Shown: positions 11,657 through 23,494 of the stretch, in pieces
How positions within the stretch are numbered: the first letter of the stretch is position 1
Layout: every line of letters begins with the position of its first letter
Source of the DNA: Maratus speciosus
Lineage: Eukaryota; Arthropoda; Arachnida; Araneae; Salticidae
Direction of reading: 5' to 3'
DNA length: 64,000 nucleotides
NCBI GenBank assembly: GCA_963932465.1
Contig: OZ010786.1
Coordinates: 276,428,411-276,492,410 of the forward strand
Position numbers and translations under genes: made by a program
The notes under the pieces: model-generated
The model's database searches: none
What the model was told of the DNA's origin: nothing
What the model saw: the letters and a program-made list of their open reading frames with translations, nothing else

Positions 11657-12060
11657 ATGCATAACTTCATGCACTTTTCGATGGTACAATATTAAAAATT
11701 TCACAAAAATCGCTATTAAAGCACCCCCTACCGGTAATAGCTACTATAGCGCCCTTTTTCGGCGGAAATTTCCCAATTTCAGAGAGGATCTTCTTGCCAT
11801 GACCAAAAATATACACAAAAAATTTGCTTAATTCTATGCATAACTCCATACACTTTTTGATGGTACAATATTCAAAACTGCACAAAATTCGCTATTACAG
11901 CAACCCTTCCGGCGGATTTTTTCCAAATTAAGGAAGGACCTGCTTGCCATAGGCAAAACTTAAAAAAAAAAATTGGTTCAATTCTATGCATAACTTCATA
12001 CACTTTTTAATGGTTCAATGGCGACACAAGGACATACGAACACACGGACAGACAGATATT
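11657..12060 (+). repeat. Three tandem units of about 150-180 bp
   Basis: The block TATGCATAACT(T/C)CAT(G/A)CACTTTT..ATGGT(A/T)CAAT recurs at about 11657, 11836 and 11985. Each is followed in the first two units by CACAAAA(A)..CGCTATTA and a (G)GCGGA(A/T)TTT block. The last unit ends in a GGACATACGAACACACGGAC tract. The open frame at 11541-11831 falls in this repeat and is not taken as a gene. Confidence 0.65.
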
Positions 12061-12175
12061 TTCTATAAAGATGTTTTTGGGGATCTCTGACACCTAAAAC
12101 GTGTAAATCCGGAAGTCTAAAAAACTTTCGATTACAATACTTTCTTCTATTGAAGATAGAAGAAAGTAAAATGTA

Positions 12176-12560
12176 GTCCCTTCCGGCCTGTACCCGCAGA
12201 AAAAGGTAACTTCGATATTCCTGTTTTTAAGGATTTAGCGAACTTTACTAAAACACAGGAAGCTGAAATGCGTGGAACCCTATTATACGAGTATAAGATT
12301 CATTACGCGTTTTCGTTAATACTGAATTTGAATGAGAATTACACAAAATTAGTCAGCTATAGCTAAGTTGGCTTTATTTATGGCTATCTAGTTTTGGGCG
12401 CGATATTTCACCCTATGTCGTCAAGCTTGGTGAGAATTTTACGCTGGTGGATATGCATGTATAGTTTTAAGCAAGACTCCCTTATCATATTATCAGACTT
12501 GGCAATCCGGTGAAAGTCTATGGGTGAAATTGTTCCCGATAGTTGCCAACTTATTAACTG
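12176..12560 (+). repeat. Partial copy of the satellite-bearing repeat family
   Basis: Shares with 47905-48180 the order CCTTCCGGCC, GGTA(A/G)CTT..ATATTCC, GAATATGAATGAGAAT-like and AAATTAGTCAGC..GCTGG/GTTGG, so it is the head of the same element without the tandem array. Confidence 0.5.
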
Positions 12561-14205
12561 ACTTTGTCGCGTAAGTTATGCCACCTGGTGCATACTACTG
12601 GTAATACTACGTAAACAAATGTATAGTGAAAAATGGAAAATATTGTGTTATTGACATTAAAAAATATTTTTTGAATTCCACTAAAATAAATATGTAAAGT
12701 CAAATTATTTCGCACAATTATTTTTTGGCTTTTAAAAATGTTGAAAATGAAGATTTAAATGCAAGATTTATTGGTACTTTTTCAGTAAAGAGGCCTTTGT
12801 GTGTTTTTTTTCTTTTAAATCTTGGCGCACTTCGGGCTTCAAAAAGTGAGATTTGTTGCCAAATGATACAAACAGTTACGAAAACAAAAAATTATGAACT
12901 GTTAGCTTGTTTTATAAAAATTTACATGTATAAATTTAATTTATAGATATTATTATTGTTTTTTATATACAATTTACTTATTTGCATATAAAAATAGATA
13001 AATTGCTTTTTTTATATTAAATAAATTGTATAAATATTGAAAAATATTTCTTCTTTATATGAAACAGTGAATAGGTTTCCAGAAATTACATTGCCAAATT
13101 TCGTTCTTTCGCCAAGGATTGAAAAGTACCGATTATTTATTATATAATGTAGCATTAGCAACTTTTATGTAATCTGTTCTACAGCCAAAGTTAGATGCAA
13201 AAAGTGCGATGCTAGAACAATGTGATATCATTTATACGGTTTAAAAATAAAATTAATTTTGCACCAAACTACACTTACTGTATTCAGCCAATTGGCTCTA
13301 GGTCTGAGTAAGGAAGAATACCCAAACCAAGATTTACAAACACCAAAATCGTAGCATGACAAGAATACGGTTTTTGGGGACAAGCTGAGGGACATGTATA
13401 AATTTATGTCATTATTAAACTTTTTTATTTTTCCAATTTTTTAAGTGTTTATGACTTCAGTCTGGTTTTTTTTGTGTATCTATACGTGTTTTAACTTTCC
13501 TAAAATACTTTGTTACATTTTAGTAAAACTTACATAACATGTGTCAGTTAAAACAAGGAAATTAATTACGCACCAAACTATGCTCGCCAAGATATGCCAA
13601 TTGGCTGTGGAGCCAATTATGAAACTTTCCATAGATTAATACATACAAATTTTACATGAAAAAACTGTGAAGCTTTCATCTAAAGTATGTTAAACTGAAA
13701 TGATCCCCCATACCTTCAAAAATAAAACAAATGACAGGCCAATAAATAAATAAATGAAACTGTGCATTGAAAAAAAATGAAGGAGCGATGTTAAATTAAT
13801 ACTGTAACATGAAATTAACTGTGAAAAGAAAAAAAAAATACCAGAAATAAAATTAATCACATATTTGAAAATATAAAAGAGAAAATAAAATATTTTACAT
13901 TTTCCGGATCTAGATGCTATCCATTTATTTCAATAACTAATATCACGGAGAAATTCATGGTAAAATATTTTTCTTTCCTGATTATTATTATTATTATCAT
14001 CATCATTTATTTACATAACGGAATACAGCAGTAAACCTTTTTTGTTTAACAGTAAAATAAGTTCATTTTTTAAATAAAATGTCTAGAACATATGAAAATT
14101 TTAAGATTAACAACTATCATTTGCAAACTGCAAGGCACATCGTAAAGAAAATGGTAAAAGACAAATGGAAAACAAATTAAAAAATATTTCTGTTTCTCAT
14201 GTTAG
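12561..14205. other. AT-rich stretch, no gene recognised
   Basis: Only a direct repeat is visible: CACCAAACTA..GCCAATTGGCT at about 13262-13300 and again at 13571-13612. The remainder is simple AT-rich sequence. Confidence 0.5.
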
Positions 14206-14409
14206 ATGGCGCTAGTCACAGGAAACCATGTGGTTTCTAACCACGTGTGCAGCGGACAAAGGAAACTTAGCGATTGCGAGGCCTGTTATTATGATAAGGA
14301 GGCCTTGGTTTTAAGCATACGACAGTTATGGGCAATGGTTACAACAACGAAAGAAAATTTGCGAGAAACCACTTTCATTAAAACTCTTAAACGAAACCGG
14401 TTTATTAAG
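14206..14409 (+). CDS. Weak candidate exon, unknown
   Basis: An open frame of 68 codons with about 44% GC, clearly above its surroundings, begins at ATG right after a pyrimidine-rich TTCTCATGTTAG. It ends at AAG followed by GTAACC, a possible donor. The translation starts MALVTGNHVVSNHV and contains CEACYYDKEALVLSIRQLW. I recognise no domain. It may be a fragment of an unrecognised repeat, because the following 300 bp lead into a known repeat family. Confidence 0.15.
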
Positions 14410-14619
14410 GTAACCTTATTTCTAATTTGCTGTCTTATTTCAAAATGTCAGCCAACCTATAATTTCAAACTACTGTATCTCAACCCTTTTTTAAGATAGA
14501 GAGGAAAGAAAAAATTCTCTGGAATACTTATGTCAAAGCCGAACATTTAACTGAAATTTTGATTTTTAATATTTTTGTAAACCTCTTTGCATTTTAAAAC
14601 CTTAAGTTGTCACTATTTT

Positions 14620-14860
14620 GAAGCAGATAGCCGATGAAGCTGGCCAATGAACTCCGTCGTGACCTTGTTAGGTCCTGTACACACGCTCAACCACATCCAT
14701 GTTGGTTCATAATTAAGTGTGCTATCCTATGACAAAAAAATCGAATTGCATATATATAAATCAATGTTTGGCGGAGAGTTGGTCTTGGGTTCTGGACGTC
14801 AAGATCGGTTGAAAATATATCGAAATTCTCCGGTATTATACGGAATTACTCCCGAACATT

Positions 14861-14895
<35 letters not shown>

Positions 14896-14900
14896 TTTTT
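14620..14900 (+). repeat. Single unit of the ~326-bp satellite family plus (ATTT)n
   Basis: GATGAAGCTGGCCAATGAACTC, the TTGGTTCATAA block and the GTTCTGGACGTCAAGATCGGT tail correspond to a unit of the 48191-50280 array and its downstream tail (about 50300-50340). An (ATTT)n microsatellite of roughly 40 bp follows (about 14860-14898). Confidence 0.65.
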
Positions 14901-16704
14901 TTGCATCATATTATAGATTATTAAATTTTCAAAAGTAAATAAAGTCATAAAAATAAATATATAGATATATACTATCATCACTACATGTAGACAGTAAAAA
15001 ATAGTTGTTAAGACAAAATAATAGTAAATGAAAAGGGCTGTACTATTAATAGGACGAGCAGGTTAATTAAAACTGATGTTGTATTCATCATTAAGATTTT
15101 TCTTCTTATAAGTACTTGGATAAATGGCTATCATTAAATCTTTGGTGCAACTCCGAGTGCATTTTGTTCAAAATATTACTCTTTCATACTTCGTTGAATA
15201 TGTTTTCATTTAGAGAATTGCCTTTATTATATCCCTCATCTTTATACTTTCGTCAACGTGAAAATTGAGCTAAACGTAAGAATAGAGCTACCTCTTTAAA
15301 TGTTCTATAAAGAAGCCTTTTCTTCAGTGCGAAATGTATTCTATTTGGCATTGAGATTTTTTTAAACTGTTTGAAAAATTTGTAATGCGAAAACTTTAAG
15401 AATTTTAAAAGCACTTACGTGCTTTAAGAACAGCAGCGTTACATTTGTTTAACTTTAGTATAGAACAGTTATCATAAATGTAGTGTATAATTAAGACTAT
15501 TATTGCAATATATTGTAATTTTCGAAGCTTTTAAAGATGTTAGAACTGGTATTATTTGAAGATGTTTGACATTTTTTTGGCTAACTAATGTATGATTTAA
15601 GTTATTTGAAAAATATAAAGACTTTGACAACAGTTTTTTTACTCAAATATAAATGAATGGAAAACGTTATCAAAAGTATACTTTAAAGTTTGCTTTAAAA
15701 CAGGAGAGCTCCATGCACATTGAGTTTTATAAATGTTGGTAGCTCCATTAAAATTTAAAAATACATGTTTCACATTCATTTACATTATGGTATTTATATA
15801 TTAATTGCAGTTTTATCCATCAAAGAAACGCGAATAACTTAAAATAGAATTGTTTATGAGATATCATTAACAAGGAATTTTTTAAGAAATGACAAAACCG
15901 ACGGTATGTAATTTTTTAAAATTTATTGGCTGCTATATGCTTATTTTATAAAAGTTTGCTTGCGAGAGTAGTTTGGCTAATTCTGGCAATTTCTTGTTAT
16001 TCTCCACACTAATTCTTAATCACATTGGTGGCAATATTGCTCATATTGATACGCAATTGATGATACTATTTTTAAATTTTTGACGTTTCTCTGTAAAAAA
16101 TAAAAAATAAAAATAAAAATTGCACAATTCGACGAAGATAAAAAACATACAGCAGTACTGTGAAACATGAAGAATCTATTCAAATTTCCTTGTTACTGGA
16201 CATATTTTAGAAATTATAGAGCGTAAAAATTTGAAAGAAAAAAGAAAAACAACCAGGTAGACAAAAATACCATTTTTGGATGTTCGTCAAATAAATAAAG
16301 AATCTACACCAAAACGTGTCCTTTCAACAACAACAACAATAATAATAATAATAATAATAATAGTAAAAAAATAAACATTTCTCCTCCCACCGCCCAAAGA
16401 ACATTTGCTTAAAAATTAATATATATATACAACTAGCCGCCCTTGGCGACCAGTTTGGTCTCCCTAGAAATTTATGCTAAGCATTGTATCCTTTTACTTT
16501 TATTCATATTTTAATTTACTTGCTCAATCTTTTGTCAAATCGGAAGATTCTGATACAGAAATCATGAACTTGGTATTTTTATGTTAGTCGGGCGCAGGTG
16601 ATTAATCGCCAGACATTGTTCCCCTCGTTTTTTTTCGTATTTCATTAATTTCATTTAAAATATAATACTTTCACTCATTTTATTTAAAATGCATAACTTA
16701 TAAA
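14901..16704. other. AT-rich stretch with microsatellite and Helitron fragment
   Basis: No gene is recognised. An (AAC)n(AAT)n microsatellite lies at about 16326-16362. From 16434 to 16660, GACCAGTTTGG and ATGTTAGTCGGG blocks resemble pieces of the Helitron-like element at 20812-23867, suggesting an old fragment. Confidence 0.45.
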
Positions 16705-16831
16705 ACATTAAAATCAAACCTTCTTAAGATTTTAATAACTTGCTGACTGATTTTAGGGAAAATGGCAACACAAGTGAAGCATTGGAGTTGGAATTAGAAT
16801 GCTTTCCAACTCTTTTTTCACTTTTTTTTTC

Positions 16832-17301
16832 GAATTCCGACTCCAATACTTCAGTTGTGTTGCCATTTTTTCTAAAATCAGTCAGCAAGTTGCTAAAATC
16901 TTAAGAAGATTTGATTTTAATGTTACTTTTTCTCCTGTTAATAAAATCTCTTTTTCAAATCTCAAACACCCCATTGAACGCCTAGATATCTGGGGTATTT
17001 ACCAAATCTCTTGTGTGGTCTATCTTATATTGGTCAGACTAAATGTGCTCTTAGATTTCGTTTAAAAGAGCATAAAGGTTATGTTAAAAATCAGGAGTTT
17101 AAACGTTCTTCTATTGCTCAACATTGTTGGTCTTTTCAACATAGGTTCAATTTTGCCTCAGCCATCATTATCCAAAAATGTTCTTCTAACCTTGATCTTG
17201 ATTTTTGGGAAGCTTACCTCATCATTAAAAATTCTCACTCTTTAGTCAATGACTTATCTAGTACTCTTGATTTTCCAAGTATTTGGAAAGCATTAATTTA
17301 A
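16832..17301 (+). pseudogene. Penelope-like protein, GIY-YIG endonuclease end
   Basis: This is the C-terminus of a Penelope-like reverse transcriptase/endonuclease. The connector between the two domains is visible (SQQVAKILRRFDFNV), followed by WGIYQISC and then CGLSYIGQTK, the GIY-YIG nuclease signature. Downstream are RLKEH (catalytic Arg region), an AQHCW-type His/Cys motif and a conserved E in LDFWEAYLI. The frame shifts once, between ISC and CGLSYIGQ at about 17015-17025. The reverse transcriptase domain is missing upstream because the copy is truncated where the inverted head begins. It is not functional. The assignment rests on the ordered motifs. Confidence 0.88.
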
Positions 17302-17498
17302 TTTCCCCTTTTTTGGTTTATTTTTCTCTCGTTCTCCGGTAGATGTCGCTACTTGTCCACTCATTCGTTTCATCTGCTTCTGTCTCATTGGTTGTTTTGG
17401 CGCATTCGCTACCCGTATCGGGTATATAATCCGGCGCGTCTCTGTCATTTTGCTCAACCTTGCTTTCTCTAACACGCTGTATCTTGCTCTATCTTGCA

Positions 17499-17530
17499 CT
17501 GAAGAAGAATCTCGCTAGTAGATTCGAAAC
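17499..17530 (+). ncRNA. Hammerhead-like motif in the Penelope 3' region, core altered
   Basis: CTGAAGA is followed by a 6-bp stem (GAATCT/AGATTC) closed by a 7-nt loop and then GAAAC. The hammerhead core is CUGAUGA..GAAA. Here the fifth core base is A instead of U, so cleavage is doubtful. Position downstream of a GIY-YIG frame fits the hammerheads known in Penelope-like elements. Confidence 0.35.
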
Positions 17531-17720
17531 AGCTGTTTTCTGCTTTTCACGTATTATTTGTGCTTTTTTAAACGTTGGTTTCCTGCTTTTTAAGATTACT
17601 TTTAGTGTTATGAACAGAAAGGGTGAGAAAGAATATCTGTTTTGCGATTTTTTAAAATTACTGGTTATCATCGATTTTTCACAGCCTCTACTGAAGCCAT
17701 ATGCCGTAGAAAAAAGATGA

Positions 17721-20700
17721 TAAGAACATTAATGGTAGGTAATTTTCTCAGCTGTATTTTAATATAGTATTACATTTTTCGTAAAAAGCTTGCTTTGCAA
17801 GTTATAAGCCAACCCCACTCCCCACCCCAAAAAAATCTGCAATTTTTAGTGATTTTTTCATATTTGCGAGAATAATTTTGTAGGACAATTTCAGATTCGT
17901 GTTCAGCACCATCAAAAAGCTAAAGTAGGACAGTAAAAATAATTACACCAGGATTTTCCACTTTAAGCTCTTTTTGAACCTAATTTTACTGGACTTATAG
18001 TTTTAAATAGGATAGAAAAAGCGTTGTTTTTTTTCAGGGTCTTTTCAGATGCGGGAACAGAAAGAAGCCTGCTGGGGCAACATTCGAATGCTTCAAGTCC
18101 TCTGTATGCAAAAAACTTCTTCAAGATAGCAATTCGAATTCATCTGCTGAATGAACATTCAGCAGATGAATTCATAATGAAAAATGTACCGCAATTTTTG
18201 AAACTTTTACACTGCAAAAAAATCTGTTGATTTTACAAAAAATGAGAAGAAAAAACTGTCAGCCAGAGCACCGGTAAAAATTCGTTATTTTACGGAAATA
18301 ATGTGTATTTATTACAAATTTTCTGTTAGTTTTGCTGATTTTGCCTGTATTTACGTAAGAGATACAGATTATATCCGTAAAAATAAACAGTTTTTCACTC
18401 GCGTGCTGGCTGAGAGGTTTTTTTTTCTTCTAACCCCAACATATTGTTTTTACAGTGTGCATTTGTTGACAAAAATGCATATCGCTGATTTAAGCAAGAT
18501 TGTTTCATTTATGTTCACAATTTTTATTTTCACACGCTGTATACAAATGGGGGACCTGGTGTATGAGAATAATGTATGTTTTTATAAGAAAAAATATATG
18601 TATACGTGAAATGTGTGTGTGTATGCATATGTGAATATACATATTAATGCCAGCGTTTAATGGAAGAAGAAGAAGAAAAAAAAATGTAAAAAAATATCAC
18701 ATTATCATTTTATGATCTCGCAAAGTATTCTGCAAGACAATAGTAATACGCAGCGCAATAGTCTGATTTGCGTTCCTAGCCCAGAAAAATAATTGCAAGC
18801 ACTTTATTTTCAGATACAAAATTCTTTTAATTATTTTTCTTTATATTTTACAGCATATCATTTCAGAGTATAAGATATTGCAAAATAATTTTGTTGCTTG
18901 AAATAATCAAATAATATCTAGTTATCTGATTTTTATTTAGAAAAATGCATGAAAAACATAAAAAAGTTTACTTCGTATATTCGTTAAATTAATTCCTTTT
19001 TTCTGCAGGTAGCAATGCCATGCAGTTCAAAACTTGAAATTGGACTCGTTATATTCTAAATAATAATATATATGTATGTAGGTATCAATATATGATCAGG
19101 AAAATTAATAAAAAAAATAAAGAGAGGTAAATTTTGAACAAATTATTCTATGCCATTGTTAAATTTGACTGAAATTTCTGACATAGTCTTTCAAGTAGCA
19201 ACACCTTTTAAAAACTCTAGAATTTAAACATTGCGCGCTCTGAGTATGTAGCTGCTTTTATGAGGTGAAGTAAAGCATTCTAATACATTTAATGTGGAAT
19301 AAAGTCACAATATTGGGTCTTCCGATTATTAAATGCTCCTAACGAAGCTAAAAGTTTGTATTGTAGTTGTAAAAACTGTTAAAAAACCAAAAAATTACAA
19401 AAATAATTATTCGAATAAAAGTAATTTTTTGTTGCATTTTATTTCAGAAATGATATTATTTTTCCACGTTTTCTATTCTTTTAATATCATGTATTGACAT
19501 AAACGTTTACTTAAGATTATCAACGAAATTATCCAACATAACAGAAATCTAATATATAACATAAGCAAGACAATTTGTCCATCTTTTTGTAAGCTTCTTG
19601 GGAATAATGACTTTTCTAATCAGTCAGGGTAAACAGAGTATACTTTTCCACTGATCTAATATAACGGATGTGTATTTGTGTAATCAAATCCAACAGAATA
19701 TCTTACCGAAATACATTAATCATAAATTATCCTTTTCTAATATTCATTAATATTCACCAAGTGAAAAATGATAATTTATCATGATTTGCTTTTCGTCTGT
19801 GTATCAGACCATATCCCTTTCTGATTAAATAAGCGCATATAAAGATGCCGAATAACATAATACTTGGCCATTATTAAATTTCAGTGGGTGGCTTTTTTTA
19901 GGTGCGTTCGTAAAGATAAAAATACGTAGCACCTACAGTCGTCCTTTGGTCCGTTCGTCTGTACGCATATAACAGTGCAAAAACTACCCGACCGAGTTGT
20001 TTAAAATTTAATATATATAATCTTCGCATAATTTTGTTGAGTCATGTCAAATTTTATGAAAAACGAATCAAAACTTAAAATAATATTAATAAAAGTTTTC
20101 TTTATTCTATTAAATCGTATCATACGTAATTAACTGAATAATATCCCATGATAGGTATTGATTCTAGGATTTCTATTTAAGATGGAGTCATATTATTTCT
20201 GTATTACTGACTTTAATACATATAATCGTGATAAATTTTGCATTCATGCATTTTTGTACAAGAGTGCAACAGCTATTGCACCAAGATCCGAATGTTTACA
20301 AAACTAGTTATAATACGAAAGCACCTCATTTGCCACGTTTGGCGTACAATTTGCGACTTCTTCTTGTTTATAAATAAATAAAAATATAATGTATGTTTAA
20401 TTAACAAAATACAAATGGGGGTAAATTGTAAACAGTACTTTAGAAGTGCATAACTATCACACATTACTTTTTTTTCTTCTTATGAATTTTCACATACGTA
20501 ATTTCAACATGAGAATGAATAGTAAAATTTTTATCCCTTTTGGATCATTGTCATTAAACACTGAATATTATAAAAAAATGAACAACAACAACAAATAATT
20601 ATAACAATTTACCCATTTCAGAGTGATCTGGACTACATTTTACTGCTTAGATTGAGATGAAATCACAACTACACATAATACAAATGATGCGCTTATTACT

Positions 20701-20811
20701 TATTAAACAAAAGATTTTACTACAATTTTTTACACACGAATGCACTATAACAGCCAAATAAGTGTTTAATGGGCTTATATATTTTAATGCCCAATATGCC
20801 CTTAACTTAAA
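17721..20811. other. AT-rich stretch, no gene recognised
   Basis: No frame shows family resemblance. Holds the 38-bp palindrome at 18136-18173, a short GT-rich run near 18612 and a GAA run near 18665. The open frames at 18024-18230 and 18301-18609 have AT-driven composition and no domain. Confidence 0.5.
18136..18173. repeat. Perfect 38-bp palindrome
   Basis: Arms of 18 nt (GAATTCATCTGCTGAATG and its exact complement) flank a 2-nt AA centre. No larger element is seen around it. Confidence 0.95.
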
Positions 20812-21790
20812 TCTACCCTATATATATATAAAAACCTAATGAAACGCATTTTATGAAACGGAAGTATGTAACGGAAGTATGAAACGCAAGTATGAATCGA
20901 CTGATTAAACAACTGATTATGTTTCACGGCGATTTCTCCTAAAATATGGAATACTTTGCGATAAAATTAACACCAAAAATCAATATTGATCCGCAGATTT
21001 CAAAACTGGTAGTGAAATTTTTAAATTCGAATTAGTTTTCGAAATATTAATTTTTTCTAATTTTATATACATTTTTCTAATGATGGCAACTCAAATTTTA
21101 ATCGTAACTGATATTTCTTTTCGTATTTCAGAAAGGGTTATTATTTTTAATTAATTTGTGACCAGTTTGGCCTCACTTGAATCTATGCTAAGAACAATTT
21201 TTTTTTTCATTATTATTTTATTTAATACAAAGCTTTCATTTCAAACTGAAAAATTTAAAATCAATGCCTTTAACTTTTCTTTTTTTAAAACGAAGCGAAA
21301 AGAAATATATGTCATATACGCACCGGGTTACCTAAATAGCGCCAAAGGGCGTTGTTTTGCCTGACATGGTAACCCGGCTACTGTTGCTTATTTATTAATA
21401 AAGGTTTATTTACCTTTATTTTCTTTTTATTTAAAACAAAAAAAAAAGTTATAAATTGCTTTGCTCTTTAGTTATTAATTAATTATTTTTATTTATTATT
21501 ACTTCATTTTAAAAATAATAGAAAATAATTAAAAAATACATATGCATATGTAACTGATATTCGAAAACGAGGTTTTCGCCAAATTGTCGTATAAAAAAAA
21601 AACCCACGCCAAACCCGATTAAATATTGCAAGAAATCCTGACATTTAATTTCAAATTCTAAACAATGTTTTAAATGTACTCTTAGTTATCCAGTCGACGA
21701 ATTTCGCCAAATTATATAAATCGCCAAAGCACTCACCAAATTATACAAATTGACGTAATTTTTATTTTAAATAAAGAAAGAACAAATAAA

Positions 21791-22292
21791 GGCACAGATG
21801 TCATATACATATATTGGCGCGGTTTTTTCTGACGCCAATGTCGTATACGCAAAAGTACTTAACCCTTAACCGGAATCGTGAGTCCATTTTGACCGGACAA
21901 CGACAAAAAAAAACATTTAATTTTGAAACCCGCGCATCAACACTTAAAGAACTAAATTAAAAAAAATATATATAATTTCAAGATATATATGAATAAAAGT
22001 TGATTTATATAGTACATGAAACTTTTTTCAATGCGCTTATAACCCATCTAAGGGGTAATTTCATATATATTAGAAAATAACTTGGATTTTAATTAAAGGG
22101 TCCTTTTGGACATAAGATTCCACTAATGTGGAACAATTTAGCGATTCCGGTTAAAGGTTAACTGACGCCAAAGTATAGTTATTTTTGCTTGATATGGTAA
22201 TCCGGATGTTGTTGTTTATGGTGGTGATGTTTTCGCTAAAATGGCGTCGGAAAAAAACCGCGCCAATATGGGGAGTATATGACATCTGAACC
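21791..22292. mobile_element. Palindromic 8-bp-TSD element, interrupted copy
   Basis: The ends are GGCACAGATGTCATATAC and, reversed, GGTTCAGATGTCATATAC. The flanking octamers are CAAATAAA and GAAATAAA (one mismatch). The inner part matches the intact copy at 22315-22521 but is split at a TTAA by a 295-bp insert (21863-22157). The octamer duplication fits hAT or Merlin. No protein is encoded. Confidence 0.8.
21863..22157. mobile_element. piggyBac-like MITE flanked by TTAA
   Basis: TTAA lies at both borders (21859-21862, 22158-22161). The termini are CCCTTAACCGGAATCG and, reversed, CCTTTAACCGGAATCG. The insertion splits an identical-family element, and removing the insert with one TTAA restores GTACTTAACTG as in the intact neighbour. 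There is no coding capacity in 295 bp. TTAA targeting suggests piggyBac, with Kolobok as the alternative. Confidence 0.88.
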
Positions 22293-22314
22293 GAAATAAA
22301 TTAGTATAGCATTG

Positions 22315-22521
22315 GGCACAGATGTCATATACGCCCCATATTGGCGCGGTTTTTTTCTGACGCCAATGTCATATATGCAACGGGTACTTAACTGGCGCCA
22401 AAGTGTCGTTATTTTGCTTGATATGGTAACCCGGACGTTGTTGTTTATGCTGTTGATATTTTCGCCAAATTGCCGTCGGAAAAATGTCGCGCCAATATGG
22501 GGTGTATATGACATCTGTGCC
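22315..22521. mobile_element. Palindromic 207-bp element, intact, 8-bp TSD
   Basis: Perfect octamer duplication TAGCATTG (22307-22314 and 22522-22529). The ends are GGCACAGATGTCATATACG and, reversed, GGCACAGATGTCATATACA, with inverted arms of about 60 bp continuing into CCCCATATTGGCGCG. Open frames reading across it are by-products of the palindrome. Confidence 0.9.
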
Positions 22522-23298
22522 TAGCATTGATAAAAATAAAAATAAAACGTCGAAATAAAAATCCCTTGGTGGCGTAAACACGTGTAACTTCCTTACAGTC
22601 AAGTGAATGTGACATTTACGATCAACCATTATCGGCATTTAATCTTATAGTCTGGCGATAGATTTTTGGTCGATGGGATAACCAAGTAGTACCGTTTTAA
22701 TTTACCACTCGAAAAATAAAAAAACTGGCGAGTTAGAAAAAGCTATTGGCGAGATTTTCACCCGACTAACATAAAAGTATCAAGAATTCTTTGTGATCAT
22801 GGCATCTTTTATGTAGTTTTATTCGAAAAAATAACTTTGATTCTTAATTCAAAACGGAAACCTTTCTTAGAAAAGCGAAGTGATGTAATTGTTTATGGCA
22901 GTTACATGACTTGGACTATTGTAATATAAGTGAAATCATGGCGATAGAATAATATTTGGCGACTTATCGCCTGTGTCTGGCTAACATTAAACTACCAAAA
23001 TGACCCCCTGGAATATAAAAAGCGAAGGAATCCGCCCAGAATTGTCGATAATAGTCACATGACTTAGGATATTATTATAGAGATTATTTTCAATTCTAAA
23101 AACAGCGCAAAGAATAATATTTCCTAACGATTAAAAATTTATTTACACGCGACTATTAAAAACAGAAAAAAACCCCTTTAAAATTACTATTAAATTAGTA
23201 CGTGTTACAAGCAGGAAAATATTGCAAATTGTATTTACACGTAAATATTAAAAGAGAAAGGAAACTTTAAAATAATAAATACATTAATATGCGTTTAA

Positions 23299-23494
23299 CC
23301 CTTTCAGGGGCAAGGTACTTCTATTCGTAAAATGTTGAAATCAGTAAATGGCACCAGAATTTACAAACAAATTTCGAAATACGAAAATGCCTTTGTTCAC
23401 TTAATAATAAAAGGAAAATTTTCATTCCAATATTCTGGTGCATTTAAGAATTAAAATTAAGTGATCCAAAAATGAACTACCGCCCTTGAAGGGG
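23299..23494. mobile_element. Second TTAA-flanked MITE, 196 bp
   Basis: TTAA at 23295-23298 and 23495-23498. The ends are CCCTTTCAGGGGC and, reversed, CCCCTTCAAGGGC. An inner pair CACCAGAAT/ATTCTGGTG adds a second stem. Likely piggyBac-like. Confidence 0.8.

Larger units (their letters stand above)
16705..17720 (+). mobile_element. 5'-truncated Penelope-like retroelement
   Basis: Starts with an inverted copy (16705-16796) of its own first ~92 bp (16832-16923), separated by a 35-bp spacer. It continues with the C-terminal GIY-YIG part of the protein to 17301, then a 3' region with a TATATAA-like box (17422) and a CTGAAGA..GAAAC hairpin at 17499-17530. Penelope-like elements are known for 5' truncation, inverted partial copies at the head and LTR-like ends bearing hammerhead motifs. 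The right boundary is approximate. Confidence 0.75.

Noticed and set aside
11541..11831. 96-codon open frame
   Set aside because: Lies in a tandem repeat whose other units do not keep the frame.
14719..14916. Open frame ending in LFIYLFIYLF
   Set aside because: The end is translation of an (ATTT)n microsatellite and the start is satellite sequence.
22236..22638. Overlapping open frames on both strands with MSYTPH/IYAPYWRGFF-type peptides
   Set aside because: They arise from the palindromic element and repeat the same arm sequence in several frames.
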